Shown one piece after another: positions 7,805 through 16,812 of a stretch of 64,000 nucleotides of DNA. Every line of letters starts with the position of its first letter. The first letter of the stretch is position 1. Source of the DNA: Tepidanaerobacter sp. EBM-38 (lineage in GTDB: Bacteria > Bacillota > Thermosediminibacteria > Thermosediminibacterales > Tepidanaerobacteraceae); NCBI GenBank assembly GCA_001896545.1, contig MPOT01000025.1:1-64000 (forward strand), read 5' to 3'. The notes under the pieces were generated by a model. It was not told the DNA's origin and searched no databases. It was given only the letters and a program-made list of their open reading frames with translations. The position numbers were made by a program, and so were the translations under genes.

Positions 7805-10774
7805 ATGAAAAAAAGGTTATGTTTACTAATAATAATTTTTATAGTTTGTTTTACAGGCCTAGCCAAAGGGCAAGGCCTTAATTTTAATGTAAATATCGGA
7901 ATGAGCGAAGCCCTTATGTCAATTAAAGCAGATGAATTTAGAAAGCATTATAGCGTTGACGGTAATGGTATAAAAGTAGCAGTGATTGACACAGGTGTTG
8001 ATGTAAGTCATCCCGACTTGCAAAAAACTCCGAACGGCAGTATTAAAGTTATTGACTATATTGATTTAACAGATGAAGGATATGTCGATACGAAAGCTAC
8101 GGTTATTCCTGAGAAAAATCTGGTAAATATTGAAGAACAAAAATACAATGTCAAGGGCATACGGTCAATGAGCGGCTCGTTTCATATAGGTGTTTTCAAA
8201 GAACAACAACTAGACAAAAATAGCCCTATTTGCCAGGATGTAAATCGTAATGGTAAAAATGATGATGTTTTTGGGATTTTAGTAACTGACTCACTTTTAC
8301 CAAAAATCTATGACACTGTCTATGTGGACACCAATCAAAACTTTGACTTTACTGACGAAACACCACTAAGGGTTTATTCGGCAAGTCATAGATGGGCTAA
8401 CTTTGGCAGGGACAATCCGGCAACTGATTATGTTGAAGAATCGTCTTTTGTTATTACAAATGTTGATAGAAACGGCAGCTTTGTAAAACTGGGTTTTGAC
8501 GGCAATGGTCACGGTACTCACGTAACTGGAATCATAGGAGCTAACGGCAATCTTGTGGGAACGGCACCTGGAGCTCAGATAATGGCAATAAAGGCTATAG
8601 GATCATCAGGGGATGGTAATTGGGAAGATATTTTTAAGGCCATTGAATATGCCGTCAAACAAGGCGCGGATGTAATAAATGTCAGCATCGGTAATCTTGC
8701 GTTATCTAAGGAAGGCCATAAAACTCAACTAGAGCTTTTAGAAAAATTATCGCTTGAAAGCAATGCGATTATTGTTATTGCTGCAGGGAACAGTGGTCCG
8801 GGCCTGGCTACGGCTTATGATGTAGATGGTTCTGATAATATAATTACTGTTGGGGCGTATATGTCCCCTAGACTTTGGGACATCAACTATAATGTAAAAA
8901 TAACTGATGAAACACTTTGGTATTACACCGGTGTGGGTCATAGTTCCTCAAGACCGACAGTGGTTGCGCCGTCTAGTGTAATTTCAACCGTTAATCGGTG
9001 GGACAGCGGTGGCTATTTTCTAATGGACGGTACTAGTATGGCGGCACCGTTTGTTTCAGGTAGCTGCGCACTACTACTGGAGCAAGCTAAAAAAGAAGGT
9101 CTAGATGTTTCTACTGCAAACTTTAAAAAGTCTATAGAAGCTGGGGCACGAAAAATAGAGGGTTATCTTGAAATTGAACAAGGGAATGGTCTTATAAATG
9201 TCGTAAAAAGCTGGGATATATTAAAACACGGTACAAGTGAGTTATTCAGCTTACCGCAGATAGCCATAAATTTAACAGATTCATCGGAAGATATAGATGG
9301 TGTTACTTTCCGCGACCAATTAAAAGCACACCTAAAGCTGCTGCTTACCAATATGTCTCCTGGTTCGCAGGTAATAAGGCTGGAATCTGATCAAAAATGG
9401 TTAAGCATTGATGAAAATAAAAATGAAATTGTACTACCGCAAGGGAAACCACAAAGCATGATGCTTTCGTACAGGTTTCCCCAACAACCTGGCCTATATA
9501 CTGCCCAAACTACAGGCTATAATATAGAAAGCGGTAAAGCCGTAATGAATTTCTTAACGACTGCGGCTGTGCCCTATGATTTGTCAAAGACCTGCAATAT
9601 ATCTATAAATGGAGAACTTTTGCCATCTCATTGGAAACGTTATTTTTTCAAAACAGTTCCAGGGATGTCGGAGATAGATTTAACCTTAACTGTTCTTGGG
9701 AAAAACAACTCCATGGGGCGAGCTCTGATATATGTTTATGACCCAGAAGGTCATAAAGTATATGAAGATGTGGCAGGGGCAGATTATATATCCACAAAGA
9801 AAAGCAGTTGTTTTAAAACAGCTAAACCAAAGCCCGGCATATGGGAAGTCGTAGTGGTTTCAGATTATAATTTGTCAGATTTTGGGGCAGATACAACATA
9901 TTATCGATTATCGGCTGAGGCTTTTGGGATTTTTACGGATATAAAGGAATTGTCATTTGCTGTAAAAAAGGGTGAAAGTTACATTTCCCGGGAAATTATG
10001 TTGAAAAATGGAGCTAAGGTTTTTGACGGTCGCTTAGAGGGTGTGGGTTTGGCTGAGAAAAATGAAGGAATTTCCTCAACAAAGGTAAAAGTAAAAGACG
10101 GTGAGTTTACAAAGGGTCCGATTATTAAAGTACCGAAAAATACAATGGACTTAAATATCAATTTAATTCCCCAAAATAATCAAAAAGGCGACATGGATTT
10201 ATATCTTTATAAAAAGAATACCGCCGGTTTATATGAAGAAGTTGCGCTTTCTGCAAAGATTGATGTTCTGCAAGAAAACATACATTTGACAAACCCTGAG
10301 CCGGGAGAATATATAGTATATATAGATGGATTTTCTATCCCGGAAGGAACGGCAGATATTGAGGTCAAAACTCAAATTTTAACAGATAAAATGAACGTAT
10401 ATATACAAGATATCTATGGAAAGTTAAATCCTAATCATCAATGGAATGCCGGGTTGTTTGTTAATATTCCGACTACAGGTTCCGAGTTTATCGGGTATAT
10501 TGCTGTGGAAAACGCAAATGGTAATGAAATTTCACATATACCACTTAGATTTGTAGTCGGCAAAAAAATGCTAGAAATAGAAATCATCTCCAATAAATAT
10601 ATTTTAGTAAAAGAGAAGGATACAGGTAACCCGATTAATACCAATATTATGGTAAATGGCATCGAATATCTTGTGATAGATGGAAAAGCCTCTATACCAG
10701 TTGATACTGTTATAGAAACCATTGAAATTTACGATGAACGTTATGCACCACTGGTATTTAGAAATAATTATTAG
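7805..10774 (+). CDS. Secreted S8 subtilisin-like serine protease, large
   Basis: A 989-residue protein with an N-terminal signal peptide (about 1-22). The catalytic triad is Asp62 (VIDTG), His236 (GHGTHVTG) and Ser411 (GTSMAAPF), with oxyanion Asn329 (AAGNS). About 170 residues separate Asp62 from His236, far more than in ordinary subtilisins (about 30). This insert contains Asp/Asn-rich calcium-site-like stretches (DVNRNGKNDD and DTNQNFDFTDE). The 500 residues after the protease domain look like several beta-sandwich modules. There is no SLH or sortase motif, so attachment may depend on the SLH protein encoded 52 bases upstream. The large insert recalls the tripeptidyl-peptidase II and pyrolysin branches. 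The protease call is firm; the substrate is unknown. Confidence 0.92.
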   Translation: MKKRLCLLIIIFIVCFTGLAKGQGLNFNVNIGMSEALMSIKADEFRKHYSVDGNGIKVAVIDTGVDVSHPDLQKTPNGSIKVIDYIDLTDEGYVDTKATVIPEKNLVNIEEQKYNVKGIRSMSGSFHIGVFKEQQLDKNSPICQDVNRNGKNDDVFGILVTDSLLPKIYDTVYVDTNQNFDFTDETPLRVYSASHRWANFGRDNPATDYVEESSFVITNVDRNGSFVKLGFDGNGHGTHVTGIIGANGNLVGTAPGAQIMAIKAIGSSGDGNWEDIFKAIEYAVKQGADVINVSIGNLALSKEGHKTQLELLEKLSLESNAIIVIAAGNSGPGLATAYDVDGSDNIITVGAYMSPRLWDINYNVKITDETLWYYTGVGHSSSRPTVVAPSSVISTVNRWDSGGYFLMDGTSMAAPFVSGSCALLLEQAKKEGLDVSTANFKKSIEAGARKIEGYLEIEQGNGLINVVKSWDILKHGTSELFSLPQIAINLTDSSEDIDGVTFRDQLKAHLKLLLTNMSPGSQVIRLESDQKWLSIDENKNEIVLPQGKPQSMMLSYRFPQQPGLYTAQTTGYNIESGKAVMNFLTTAAVPYDLSKTCNISINGELLPSHWKRYFFKTVPGMSEIDLTLTVLGKNNSMGRALIYVYDPEGHKVYEDVAGADYISTKKSSCFKTAKPKPGIWEVVVVSDYNLSDFGADTTYYRLSAEAFGIFTDIKELSFAVKKGESYISREIMLKNGAKVFDGRLEGVGLAEKNEGISSTKVKVKDGEFTKGPIIKVPKNTMDLNINLIPQNNQKGDMDLYLYKKNTAGLYEEVALSAKIDVLQENIHLTNPEPGEYIVYIDGFSIPEGTADIEVKTQILTDKMNVYIQDIYGKLNPNHQWNAGLFVNIPTTGSEFIGYIAVENANGNEISHIPLRFVVGKKMLEIEIISNKYILVKEKDTGNPINTNIMVNGIEYLVIDGKASIPVDTVIETIEIYDERYAPLVFRNNY

Positions 10775-10807
10775 AAGTATAAAGTGAAATATTTATTATA
10801 TGATAAA

Positions 10808-10836
10808 GAAGGAAATCGATGTTTCATATAGAATAA
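10808..10836 (+). promoter_or_regulatory. Sigma-H-type promoter
   Basis: GAAGGAAAT, an 11-base gap and ATAGAATAA match the Bacillus sigma-H consensus (RnAGGAwWW, 11-12 bases, RnnGAATww) at every specified position. It lies about 100 bases before the receiver gene at 10936. In B. subtilis sigma-H drives spo0F and kinA, which fits the two genes downstream. Confidence 0.6.
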
Positions 10837-10935
10837 AATAATTATAACAATTTAAATTCCTGTCAATGCAACTGAGAAGTTAGAGAAGAAGAAACTTTGA
10901 TTTAGGTGGATGCATTTTTTAGGTAGGGGAATTCC

Positions 10936-11355
10936 ATGCAAAGTTATAAAGTACTGATTGTAGATGATGAGTATTGGGTTAAAATAATGTTGCAGGAAGT
11001 ACTTATAAATTCTGGGTTTACAGTCTTTACAGCATCAGACCATGTAGAAGCCGTTGAAGTTGTTAAAAATGACCAACCTGATATTGTTATACTGGATGTT
11101 AACCTTCTGGACATTGATGGCATTAGCCTTTTATCAAGACTTAAATCAATAAAATCTGATATAAAAGCAGTATTCATTTCAGGTTCTTCAGATGCGGGCT
11201 GCATAGAAATGGCTAAAGCACATGGCGCTCTTGGTTTTTTCATTAAGCCCTTTGATATTTTAGAATTTGCAACCTTCTTAATAGAAATATCAACATCAGG
11301 CATGACTTCGAGAGGAGAAGGTAAATGGGAGATGAACGGCGGCACAGTGCAATGA
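10936..11355 (+). CDS. Single-domain response regulator (Spo0F/CheY-like)
   Basis: A 139-residue receiver with acidic pocket Asp10-Asp11, phospho-acceptor Asp54 (VILDVN), a Ser switch in FISGS, and Lys104 (FIKPF). There is no output domain; only a short tail follows the receiver, so it must pass a phosphate on or act by protein contact. The coding end overlaps the histidine kinase start by 31 bases, so the pair is almost certainly co-translated. With the sigma-H-type promoter upstream, a Spo0F-like relay role is plausible; a CheY-type role is less likely because no chemotaxis gene is near. Confidence 0.88.
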   Translation: MQSYKVLIVDDEYWVKIMLQEVLINSGFTVFTASDHVEAVEVVKNDQPDIVILDVNLLDIDGISLLSRLKSIKSDIKAVFISGSSDAGCIEMAKAHGALGFFIKPFDILEFATFLIEISTSGMTSRGEGKWEMNGGTVQ

Positions 11356-12299
11356 ATTCTTCAAAATTGGGTAAGTGTAATTGCGATTATTTTACTCAAA
11401 ACACTTACACTATCAGACAGGATCCTCCGTTATATGTTAGGGAAGGCAGCCATCGAATCCTGATTGGATATGAGGATGATGAAGCGAGTAGTAATGCTTA
11501 TGCATATGATGTAGATTTTTCAGTTATAGAAGATGCGACAGGTATATTAGGGTGTTTTGCAACATATGAAGAGGCAATGGAAGCGAAACTACAAGAATTA
11601 CAAAAGAAAAAAGCACAAAATGAAAGCATAATAGCAGAAAAGCAAATGGCAGCAAGTTATATCCATGAGATTAAAAACCCTATTTTCTCCATAAGGGGAT
11701 TTTTACAAATTCTACACCAAAGCTTTAACGAAGATGATAAAAGAAAAGAATATGTTAATATAATAATAAGTGAATTGGACCGGATGAATAGCCTAATAAA
11801 CGAATTTCTATCAAAATATAAGGACGATTCTCTTGTTAAGGGTGAAGGCGAAGATGGTACTTCAGTTCAAAAGACAATAGAGGAAGTTGTGGCATTTTTC
11901 CAATACGGTTTTAAACTTAAAAATATAACTTGTAAATGTGATTTTAGTAATGATGAACTTATTGTTATGGTTGATAAAGAACAGCTAATACAAATACTTA
12001 TCAATCTTATCCAAAACTCCATTGAAGCTATGAAAACCGGAGCAAATTTAAGCATTAAAGCATATGCAAAAGATAAAACAATGTGTATAGTTGAAATAAA
12101 AGATGAAGGTATTGGAATAAGGCAGGATGACATTAATAAAGTCTTCAATCCTTTCTTTAGTACAAAAGAAAACGGAACCGGTTTAGGTCTATACATTACT
12201 AAGAAGATTATAAATAATTATGGGGGCAGCATATATTTAGAATCAACTGAGGGAAAAGGAACTACTTTTTATCTTGAATTTCCTCTGATAAGCTGCTAA
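11325..12299 (+). CDS. Soluble sensor histidine kinase (sporulation-kinase-like)
   Basis: A 324-residue kinase without membrane helices. The first 90 residues are an unassigned sensory region containing a Cys pair (KCNCDYF). A coiled linker follows, then the H-box with His114 (YIHEIKNPI). The ATPase domain shows the N-box NLIQNSIEA, G1 DEGIGI and G2 GTGLGLYITKK. ATG 11325 follows AGGAGAAGG and overlaps the receiver gene. The H-box and cytoplasmic layout resemble KinA-class sporulation kinases. The Cys-rich N-terminus could sense redox or metal, but this is inference. Confidence 0.88.
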   Translation: MGDERRHSAMNSSKLGKCNCDYFTQNTYTIRQDPPLYVREGSHRILIGYEDDEASSNAYAYDVDFSVIEDATGILGCFATYEEAMEAKLQELQKKKAQNESIIAEKQMAASYIHEIKNPIFSIRGFLQILHQSFNEDDKRKEYVNIIISELDRMNSLINEFLSKYKDDSLVKGEGEDGTSVQKTIEEVVAFFQYGFKLKNITCKCDFSNDELIVMVDKEQLIQILINLIQNSIEAMKTGANLSIKAYAKDKTMCIVEIKDEGIGIRQDDINKVFNPFFSTKENGTGLGLYITKKIINNYGGSIYLESTEGKGTTFYLEFPLISC

Positions 12300-12327
12300 A
12301 CATACCCAAAATAAATCGGTGGTGCAA

Positions 12328-12921
12328 ATGATAGATGCAAGGTTTTTTATAGCCCTATATAAAAGCAATAATAATATGGACATTATACCTATAAGCCTCT
12401 TTCGTAAGTATGATCAGAAGCCATTAATTGTATATCATAATAAAAAAGAGGTGATAATAGAGCTATATTGCGATGAGTGTAAAGAATATAATAAATCAAG
12501 CCTTACTCTAAAATCCTTAAAGAGGCCCGGAGGTCATCGCTTATACTGCTATGGATGCGGCCGTGAATTAGCTTATCTTGGCTCAAAAACCGATGTAGAA
12601 GCGATGGTCGCAAAACATCAGCGTGAGGTGGAATTGCTGATGCATGAGATGGGTTTTGACGACTATTTTACAGATCCTTTTATAATGTATGAACTGATAA
12701 ACCATATACACGATATGGCTGAAAGCAAGAAAATACGTTGTCAATGCGGAAGCCGGGATGTGGCTGCAAATATTGGTGCCGACAAAATAGAACTTATATG
12801 TAAGAATTGTGGAAGTGTTTATCTGGTAAATGCAGCAAATCAAAAGGATTTAGAAATGATTAGAAAAATGCATTCTATTATTATAAAATCCAAATCCTGC
12901 CGCAAGCTTACTAAATATTGA
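12328..12921 (+). CDS. Hypothetical protein with two zinc-ribbon CxxC pairs per half
   Basis: A 197-residue protein of no family I recognise. Two similar metal-binding modules are visible: CDEC with CYGC in the N-terminal half (about residues 48-80) and CQCG with CKNC in the C-terminal half (about 135-160). Between them lies a helical stretch with HQREVELLMHEMGF. ATG 12328 was chosen behind GGTGG; two in-frame GTG codons lie at 12319-12324. It is 28 bases after the histidine kinase and ends before a strong terminator, so it belongs to the sigma-H-linked unit. A role in regulation or nucleic-acid binding is possible but not shown. Confidence 0.7.
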   Translation: MIDARFFIALYKSNNNMDIIPISLFRKYDQKPLIVYHNKKEVIIELYCDECKEYNKSSLTLKSLKRPGGHRLYCYGCGRELAYLGSKTDVEAMVAKHQREVELLMHEMGFDDYFTDPFIMYELINHIHDMAESKKIRCQCGSRDVAANIGADKIELICKNCGSVYLVNAANQKDLEMIRKMHSIIIKSKSCRKLTKY

Positions 12922-12983
12922 CGCTATGATGCATAAATGGTATAATAACTAACAAAAGGCAAATCCTCCTCGGTGTATCTTAT

Positions 12984-13012
12984 AAAAAGGGCCCTGTGAG
13001 GGCTCTTTTTTA
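12984..13012 (+). terminator. Intrinsic terminator of the two-component operon
   Basis: A GC-rich stem (AGGGCCC / GGGCTCT, one G-U pair) with a TGTGA loop is followed by TTTTTT. The rest of the 12922-13254 gap is an AT-rich leader before rho with no recognised structure. Confidence 0.8.
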
Positions 13013-13254
13013 AGCCTGATTTATCTGTGATTTTTCAGCAAAAAAGGAATATTTTTTCTCATCATTGGGTATAATTTTTCAGAAGTATCTTCTTCCATTT
13101 ATTTCCTATCCATCAAATACTTTCATTGTCTCTTATTTTTTCAGAGAAAATATTTAGAAATATCAGTATGATAGTTTCCCAAATAGAGCAATAATATAGT
13201 AATAATTTTACAATTTGTATAGACATTTTTAAAGAAAATCTAAGGAGTGAAGCC

Positions 13255-14529
13255 TTGCTTATTACAGAACTGGAAAAAAAGACAATAGCGCAGCTACATG
13301 AAATTGCTAAAGAAAAGAAAATACCAGGGTACTACAAATATCGAAAACGCGAGCTTATTATTAAAATAATGGAAGCAGCTAATGAACATGGGGATGCGGT
13401 GGCAGAAGGAGTACTGGAAGTTTTGCCTGATGGCTACGGCTTTTTAAGAATCGAGAACTATTTGCCGTCAGATGAGGATATATACATATCACCATCGCAA
13501 ATACGTCGATTTCATTTGAGAACCGGTGATATGATTGCCGGAAATGTAAGACCTCCCAAGGAAGGCGAGAAGTATCGAGCAGTGCTTCAGATTTCTGCAG
13601 TGAACGGTTTAGATCCGGAACACGCAGTTTGCCGATATCACTTTGATTCGCTGACTCCAATCTTTCCAAACTCCCGCTTTATACTGGAACATGATCCTCA
13701 AGAGCTTTCTACGCGCATTATCGATATTATTGCTCCAATAGGAAAGGGCCAGAGAGCACTAATTGTATCTCCGCCAAAAGCAGGCAAAACCATGATGCTT
13801 AAGAATATAGCTAACAGCCTTACACAGAATCACCCAGAAGTTCAACTTATAGTGCTTTTGATTGATGAAAGACCTGAAGAAGTAACGGATATTAGACGCT
13901 CTGTAGAAGGTGAAGTGGTAAGTTCTACATTTGACGAACTGCCTGAAAATCATTTAAGGGTTGCCGATATGGTATTGGAAAGGGCACAGCGCTTGGTGGA
14001 GAGCAGAAAAGATGTGGTTATCCTTCTAGACAGTATAACTCGCTTAGCTAGAGCCAATAACTTAGTGGTACCTCCCACAGGCAGGACTCTTTCCGGCGGT
14101 CTTGACCCCAGTGCGCTTCATAAACCAAAACGCTTTTTCGGCTCCGCCAGGAATATTGAAGAAGGCGGCAGCTTGACAATTATAGCTACAGCATTAGTAG
14201 AAACGGGAAGCCGAATGGATGATGTGATTTATGAAGAATTTAAAGGAACAGGAAATATGGAGATACACCTTGACAGAAAACTGGCAGAGCGCAGGATATA
14301 TCCTGCGATTGACATAAAAAAGTCCGGTACGCGCAGGGAAGAGTTATTGTTGTCAAAGGAAGAATTAGAAGCTACATGGGTCTTGAGAAAAGCCTTAGCT
14401 TCTGTGGACAATGTAGAGGCCACATCTATTATCATAAATAAATTAAGAAAAACAAAAACAAATAGAGAGTTTTATGAAAGCCTGGCAACATTTGTTAATG
14501 AAATGCAAAATAACAAAGGGATATATTAG
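13255..14529 (+). CDS. rho: Transcription termination factor Rho
   Basis: A 424-residue RNA helicase that ends transcription of untranslated RNA. Order: Rho N-terminal domain (about 1-45), RNA-binding cold-shock fold with GYGFLR (about 50-120), then the ATPase core with Walker [10 protein letters not shown], Walker B LLIDER, and the Q-loop/secondary-site block around GGLDP and FFGSARN. The start is TTG 13255, seven bases after AAGGAG. Length and motifs are normal. It has a long 5' leader of over 200 bases, which in other bacteria can hold autoregulation signals. The stop lies 12 bases from the stop of the convergent MazG-type gene. Confidence 0.97.
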   Translation: MLITELEKKTIAQLHEIAKEKKIPGYYKYRKRELIIKIMEAANEHGDAVAEGVLEVLPDGYGFLRIENYLPSDEDIYISPSQIRRFHLRTGDMIAGNVRPPKEGEKYRAVLQISAVNGLDPEHAVCRYHFDSLTPIFPNSRFILEHDPQELSTRIIDIIAPIGKGQRALIVSPPKAGKTMMLKNIANSLTQNHPEVQLIVLLIDERPEEVTDIRRSVEGEVVSSTFDELPENHLRVADMVLERAQRLVESRKDVVILLDSITRLARANNLVVPPTGRTLSGGLDPSALHKPKRFFGSARNIEEGGSLTIIATALVETGSRMDDVIYEEFKGTGNMEIHLDRKLAERRIYPAIDIKKSGTRREELLLSKEELEATWVLRKALASVDNVEATSIIINKLRKTKTNREFYESLATFVNEMQNNKGIY

Positions 14530-14540
14530 CTTAAATACTA

Positions 14541-14867
14541 TTACTTGATATACCCTTTTGATTTGAGCTTTGCGATGTGCTGTTCCAGCTTCTCTTTAAG
14601 GTTAACATCATAATTTTCTTCAAGGACGAACATCATTGAAACGGCTACTTGAGCCACATCTAATAGTTCCTGTGCCATCTTGTCAACTACTTTTTCTTCA
14701 TCCATCCATACGGTCTCCCCGCTCTTACCACGAAACTTTCCTATGGCTTGAGCAAGTTCCCCGGCTTCTTCCATCAGCTTTAAAGCGGTTGATTCAAGAG
14801 TCGGAGTAAGACCGTTAAGCTTAGGCAAGCTGATTACTTTATAATCATGATTTTCTGACGGCATCAT
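14541..14867 (-). CDS. MazG-like nucleotide pyrophosphohydrolase
   Basis: A 108-residue all-helical protein of the MazG/all-alpha NTP-PPase superfamily. The metal-binding signature appears as EEAGELAQAIGK followed by ELLDVAQVAV. Members hydrolyse (d)NTPs to monophosphates and can clean damaged or excess nucleotides. ATG 14867 lies seven bases from GAGGTG, which is embedded in the end of the upstream Gate-domain gene, so translation is likely coupled. It is the last gene of a three-gene minus-strand operon with two membrane proteins, an association I cannot explain. Confidence 0.8.
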   Translation of the reverse strand: MMPSENHDYKVISLPKLNGLTPTLESTALKLMEEAGELAQAIGKFRGKSGETVWMDEEKVVDKMAQELLDVAQVAVSMMFVLEENYDVNLKEKLEQHIAKLKSKGYIK

Positions 14868-14868
14868 T

Positions 14869-15336
14869 CTATATCACCTCACTAGAATTCTGTAAAAGAG
14901 TATCATCGGGTTTAATCCATCGAGAAGCAAGAAATGTAAACAATGCGGCTACTACTAATCTTGTAACAAAAAGCAAAAGACCGTTTACACCAAATGCCAT
15001 GAAAATGGCTGTATCTTCAAAAACAGCGTGAGCGGCCACTAGAAAATATGTTAATAGATAAAGATCGCGGCGGGTAAGCTGGTCTTCCTTTGCCGATTGG
15101 AAAATAATACCTGCACCATACGACAATCCAATGACTATACCGATAACTAAGGGGAAACCTGCTTCTTTTTTCATGCCATATATTTTAACTAATGGAGAAA
15201 AGAGTTGAGCTATTTTATCAAGCACACCCATATCTTTTAAGATTTCCATGACTAACATCAGAGGAATTACTATAAAGGCTATTTGTTTAACTGAGTTAAA
15301 GCTACCAATAAAAGCTTCTTTAAAAATAATAAACAT
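14869..15336 (-). CDS. Gate-domain (nucleoside recognition) membrane protein, second of a pair
   Basis: A 155-residue hydrophobic protein with about four helices and a Gate-domain look (MKKEAGFPLVIGIVIGLSYGAGII, shortened here: KKEAGFPLVIGI then GLSYGAG). GGAGGTG precedes ATG 15336. It follows another Gate-domain gene by 18 bases, resembling the arrangement of SpmA/SpmB and similar two-subunit systems. SpmA/SpmB affect spore-core dehydration in Bacillus, but many relatives are transporter-like with unknown cargo. The conserved half-site Gly/Ser residues suggest the two proteins pair in the membrane. Confidence 0.65.
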   Translation of the reverse strand: MFIIFKEAFIGSFNSVKQIAFIVIPLMLVMEILKDMGVLDKIAQLFSPLVKIYGMKKEAGFPLVIGIVIGLSYGAGIIFQSAKEDQLTRRDLYLLTYFLVAAHAVFEDTAIFMAFGVNGLLLFVTRLVVAALFTFLASRWIKPDDTLLQNSSEVI

Positions 15337-15354
15337 AATTCACCTCCAATAATT

Positions 15355-15792
15355 CTATAACAATATGTTGAAAACCAGCCCTGAAACTACAGCTAAGGCT
15401 ACTCTTACTGCTATTACTTTGACGGCGGAGAGGCCTATTTTTTTTGCTAAAGCAGTTTCAACAAGAAGACTATGGCAAAATGAGAGCATTATCGCTAGGA
15501 TGGATATCTCTTTTATAGAAAGTGTAAGAGAAGCCATGGCTCCAACGGCAGCATATAAGTTTACGGCATTACCCATAACCAAAACTATCGCTGCCTCTCC
15601 TGGCAAACCGAATAAATTCATAATAGGTGCAAAAAGATTCGAAATCCAGCTGATAATCGGGGTATATTTTAGGAATGTGACTATAAAATAAATAGGAACC
15701 AAAATTTTAGAAAGTTCCCAAGTTATATTAAGCCCTGACATAATGCCCCGTTTTAATGTGCTCGTTGAAAAACCCTTATTAATATCCTGCAA
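15355..15792 (-). CDS. Gate-domain (nucleoside recognition) membrane protein, first of a pair
   Basis: About 145 residues with four or more hydrophobic helices; the segment LFGLPGEAAIVLVMGN is the Gate-type core. I chose TTG 15792 because GGAGGA lies eight bases before it; a longer frame from TTG 15807 would place that site inside the gene. It heads an operon with a second Gate protein and a MazG-type gene. The split into two small proteins parallels SpmA/SpmB of spore formers. The transported or sensed substrate is unknown. Confidence 0.65.
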   Translation of the reverse strand: MQDINKGFSTSTLKRGIMSGLNITWELSKILVPIYFIVTFLKYTPIISWISNLFAPIMNLFGLPGEAAIVLVMGNAVNLYAAVGAMASLTLSIKEISILAIMLSFCHSLLVETALAKKIGLSAVKVIAVRVALAVVSGLVFNILL

Positions 15793-15897
15793 AAAAAGTT
15801 CCTCCAATCCGTATATCCTATTAAATAATTATAACATGGAAGCACCAAAGCGAAAAGTGAATATTTAGGGATGGTTCCTTTTTATTCACCAAGCCAT

Positions 15898-15931
15898 AAA
15901 AAACTGTAAGGGTGCCTAGGAGGCACCCTTA
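15898..15931 (-). terminator. Terminator of the polysaccharide deacetylase gene
   Basis: An 11-bp perfect stem (GTAAGGGTGCC / GGCACCCTTAC) with a 5-base loop. On the minus strand it is followed by TTTTT at 15902-15898, just past the deacetylase stop at 15934. Confidence 0.8.
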
Positions 15932-15933
15932 CA

Positions 15934-16812
15934 TTACTCCGCTGTCGACAAAAGTTCTGACAAAGACACAATCTCAAACCCCTTTTCCCACAGACCTTCG
16001 ATAATCTGGGGCAAAGCCTCCAATGTTCCTTGTCGCCCTTCGTGCAGCAGTATAATAGCTCCATTATCCGACTTTTCTATCACGTGTTGGGCTATTTGAT
16101 TAGGGTCATTTCTTTGCCAATCCCGCGGGTCTACACACCATAAAACTGTGGTTAAATTGTGTTTTTTAGCGGTTTCTATCACTGAGTCATTAAAACTACC
16201 GAATGGCGGTCTAAAAAACCTCACATCTGTTTCCTTGGCAATTTCTTCAATAGTATCCAGACTTTTTATAAGGTCAGTTTCAATTGAATCTATGCGCATG
16301 TTTGTGAGTTTTTTATGGTTATATGAGTGAATTCCAATTTCGTAGCCGTTGTCAATAATCATTTTTGCATCATCAGGGTATTTTTCGACTTGAACCCCAA
16401 TTAGGAAGAAAGTAGCTGGAATATCATATGCTTTCAGTATTTCAATATATTTTTCGGTCAATAAATAAGGTCCGTCATCAAAAGTTATTGCAACCTGCTT
16501 TACGTCTTCAGAGCCGTGACGAATAAATTTTGATGTAAGCACAGATTTTGAAAGTGAGGGCAAAGCTTTAGGCCCTCGGTCTTGAAGTTGCTGTAACTGT
16601 TTAAGCTCCATTTCGTCCAAAAAAGCAGTATTATTTTCATCATTTATGTTTAATTGTTGCGCTGATGTGCTAGCTACAATTTTATCAGCCTGCCCGGTGC
16701 TGATTTGACAGGGGAAAGTGCAGAAGGAAAAGAACACTGCAAAGAGAATGCATATGATATATCTTGAATATGAGATTTGAGCTTCTTTTTGATTTTTAAA
16801 ACCTAACTGCAT
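15934..16812 (-). CDS. Polysaccharide deacetylase (NodB domain), membrane-anchored
   Basis: A 292-residue exported or membrane-anchored enzyme. Residues 18-35 form one hydrophobic helix. The NodB domain follows at about 105-285 with all five motifs: TFDDGP (Asp112-Asp113), HSYNH (His162, His166), RPPFGS, DPRDW and ILLHEG. Such enzymes remove acetyl groups from peptidoglycan or other N-acetylhexosamine polymers using a metal ion. ATG 16812 lies behind AGGGGG. It is a single gene with its own terminator. Sporulation deacetylases (PdaA type) and vegetative ones look alike at this level. Confidence 0.88.
   Translation of the reverse strand: MQLGFKNQKEAQISYSRYIICILFAVFFSFCTFPCQISTGQADKIVASTSAQQLNINDENNTAFLDEMELKQLQQLQDRGPKALPSLSKSVLTSKFIRHGSEDVKQVAITFDDGPYLLTEKYIEILKAYDIPATFFLIGVQVEKYPDDAKMIIDNGYEIGIHSYNHKKLTNMRIDSIETDLIKSLDTIEEIAKETDVRFFRPPFGSFNDSVIETAKKHNLTTVLWCVDPRDWQRNDPNQIAQHVIEKSDNGAIILLHEGRQGTLEALPQIIEGLWEKGFEIVSLSELLSTAE

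Noticed and set aside
13379-13669. Antisense open frames inside rho and many other genes
   Set aside because: They lack ribosome sites and recognisable motifs and simply mirror the codon pattern of the real genes.
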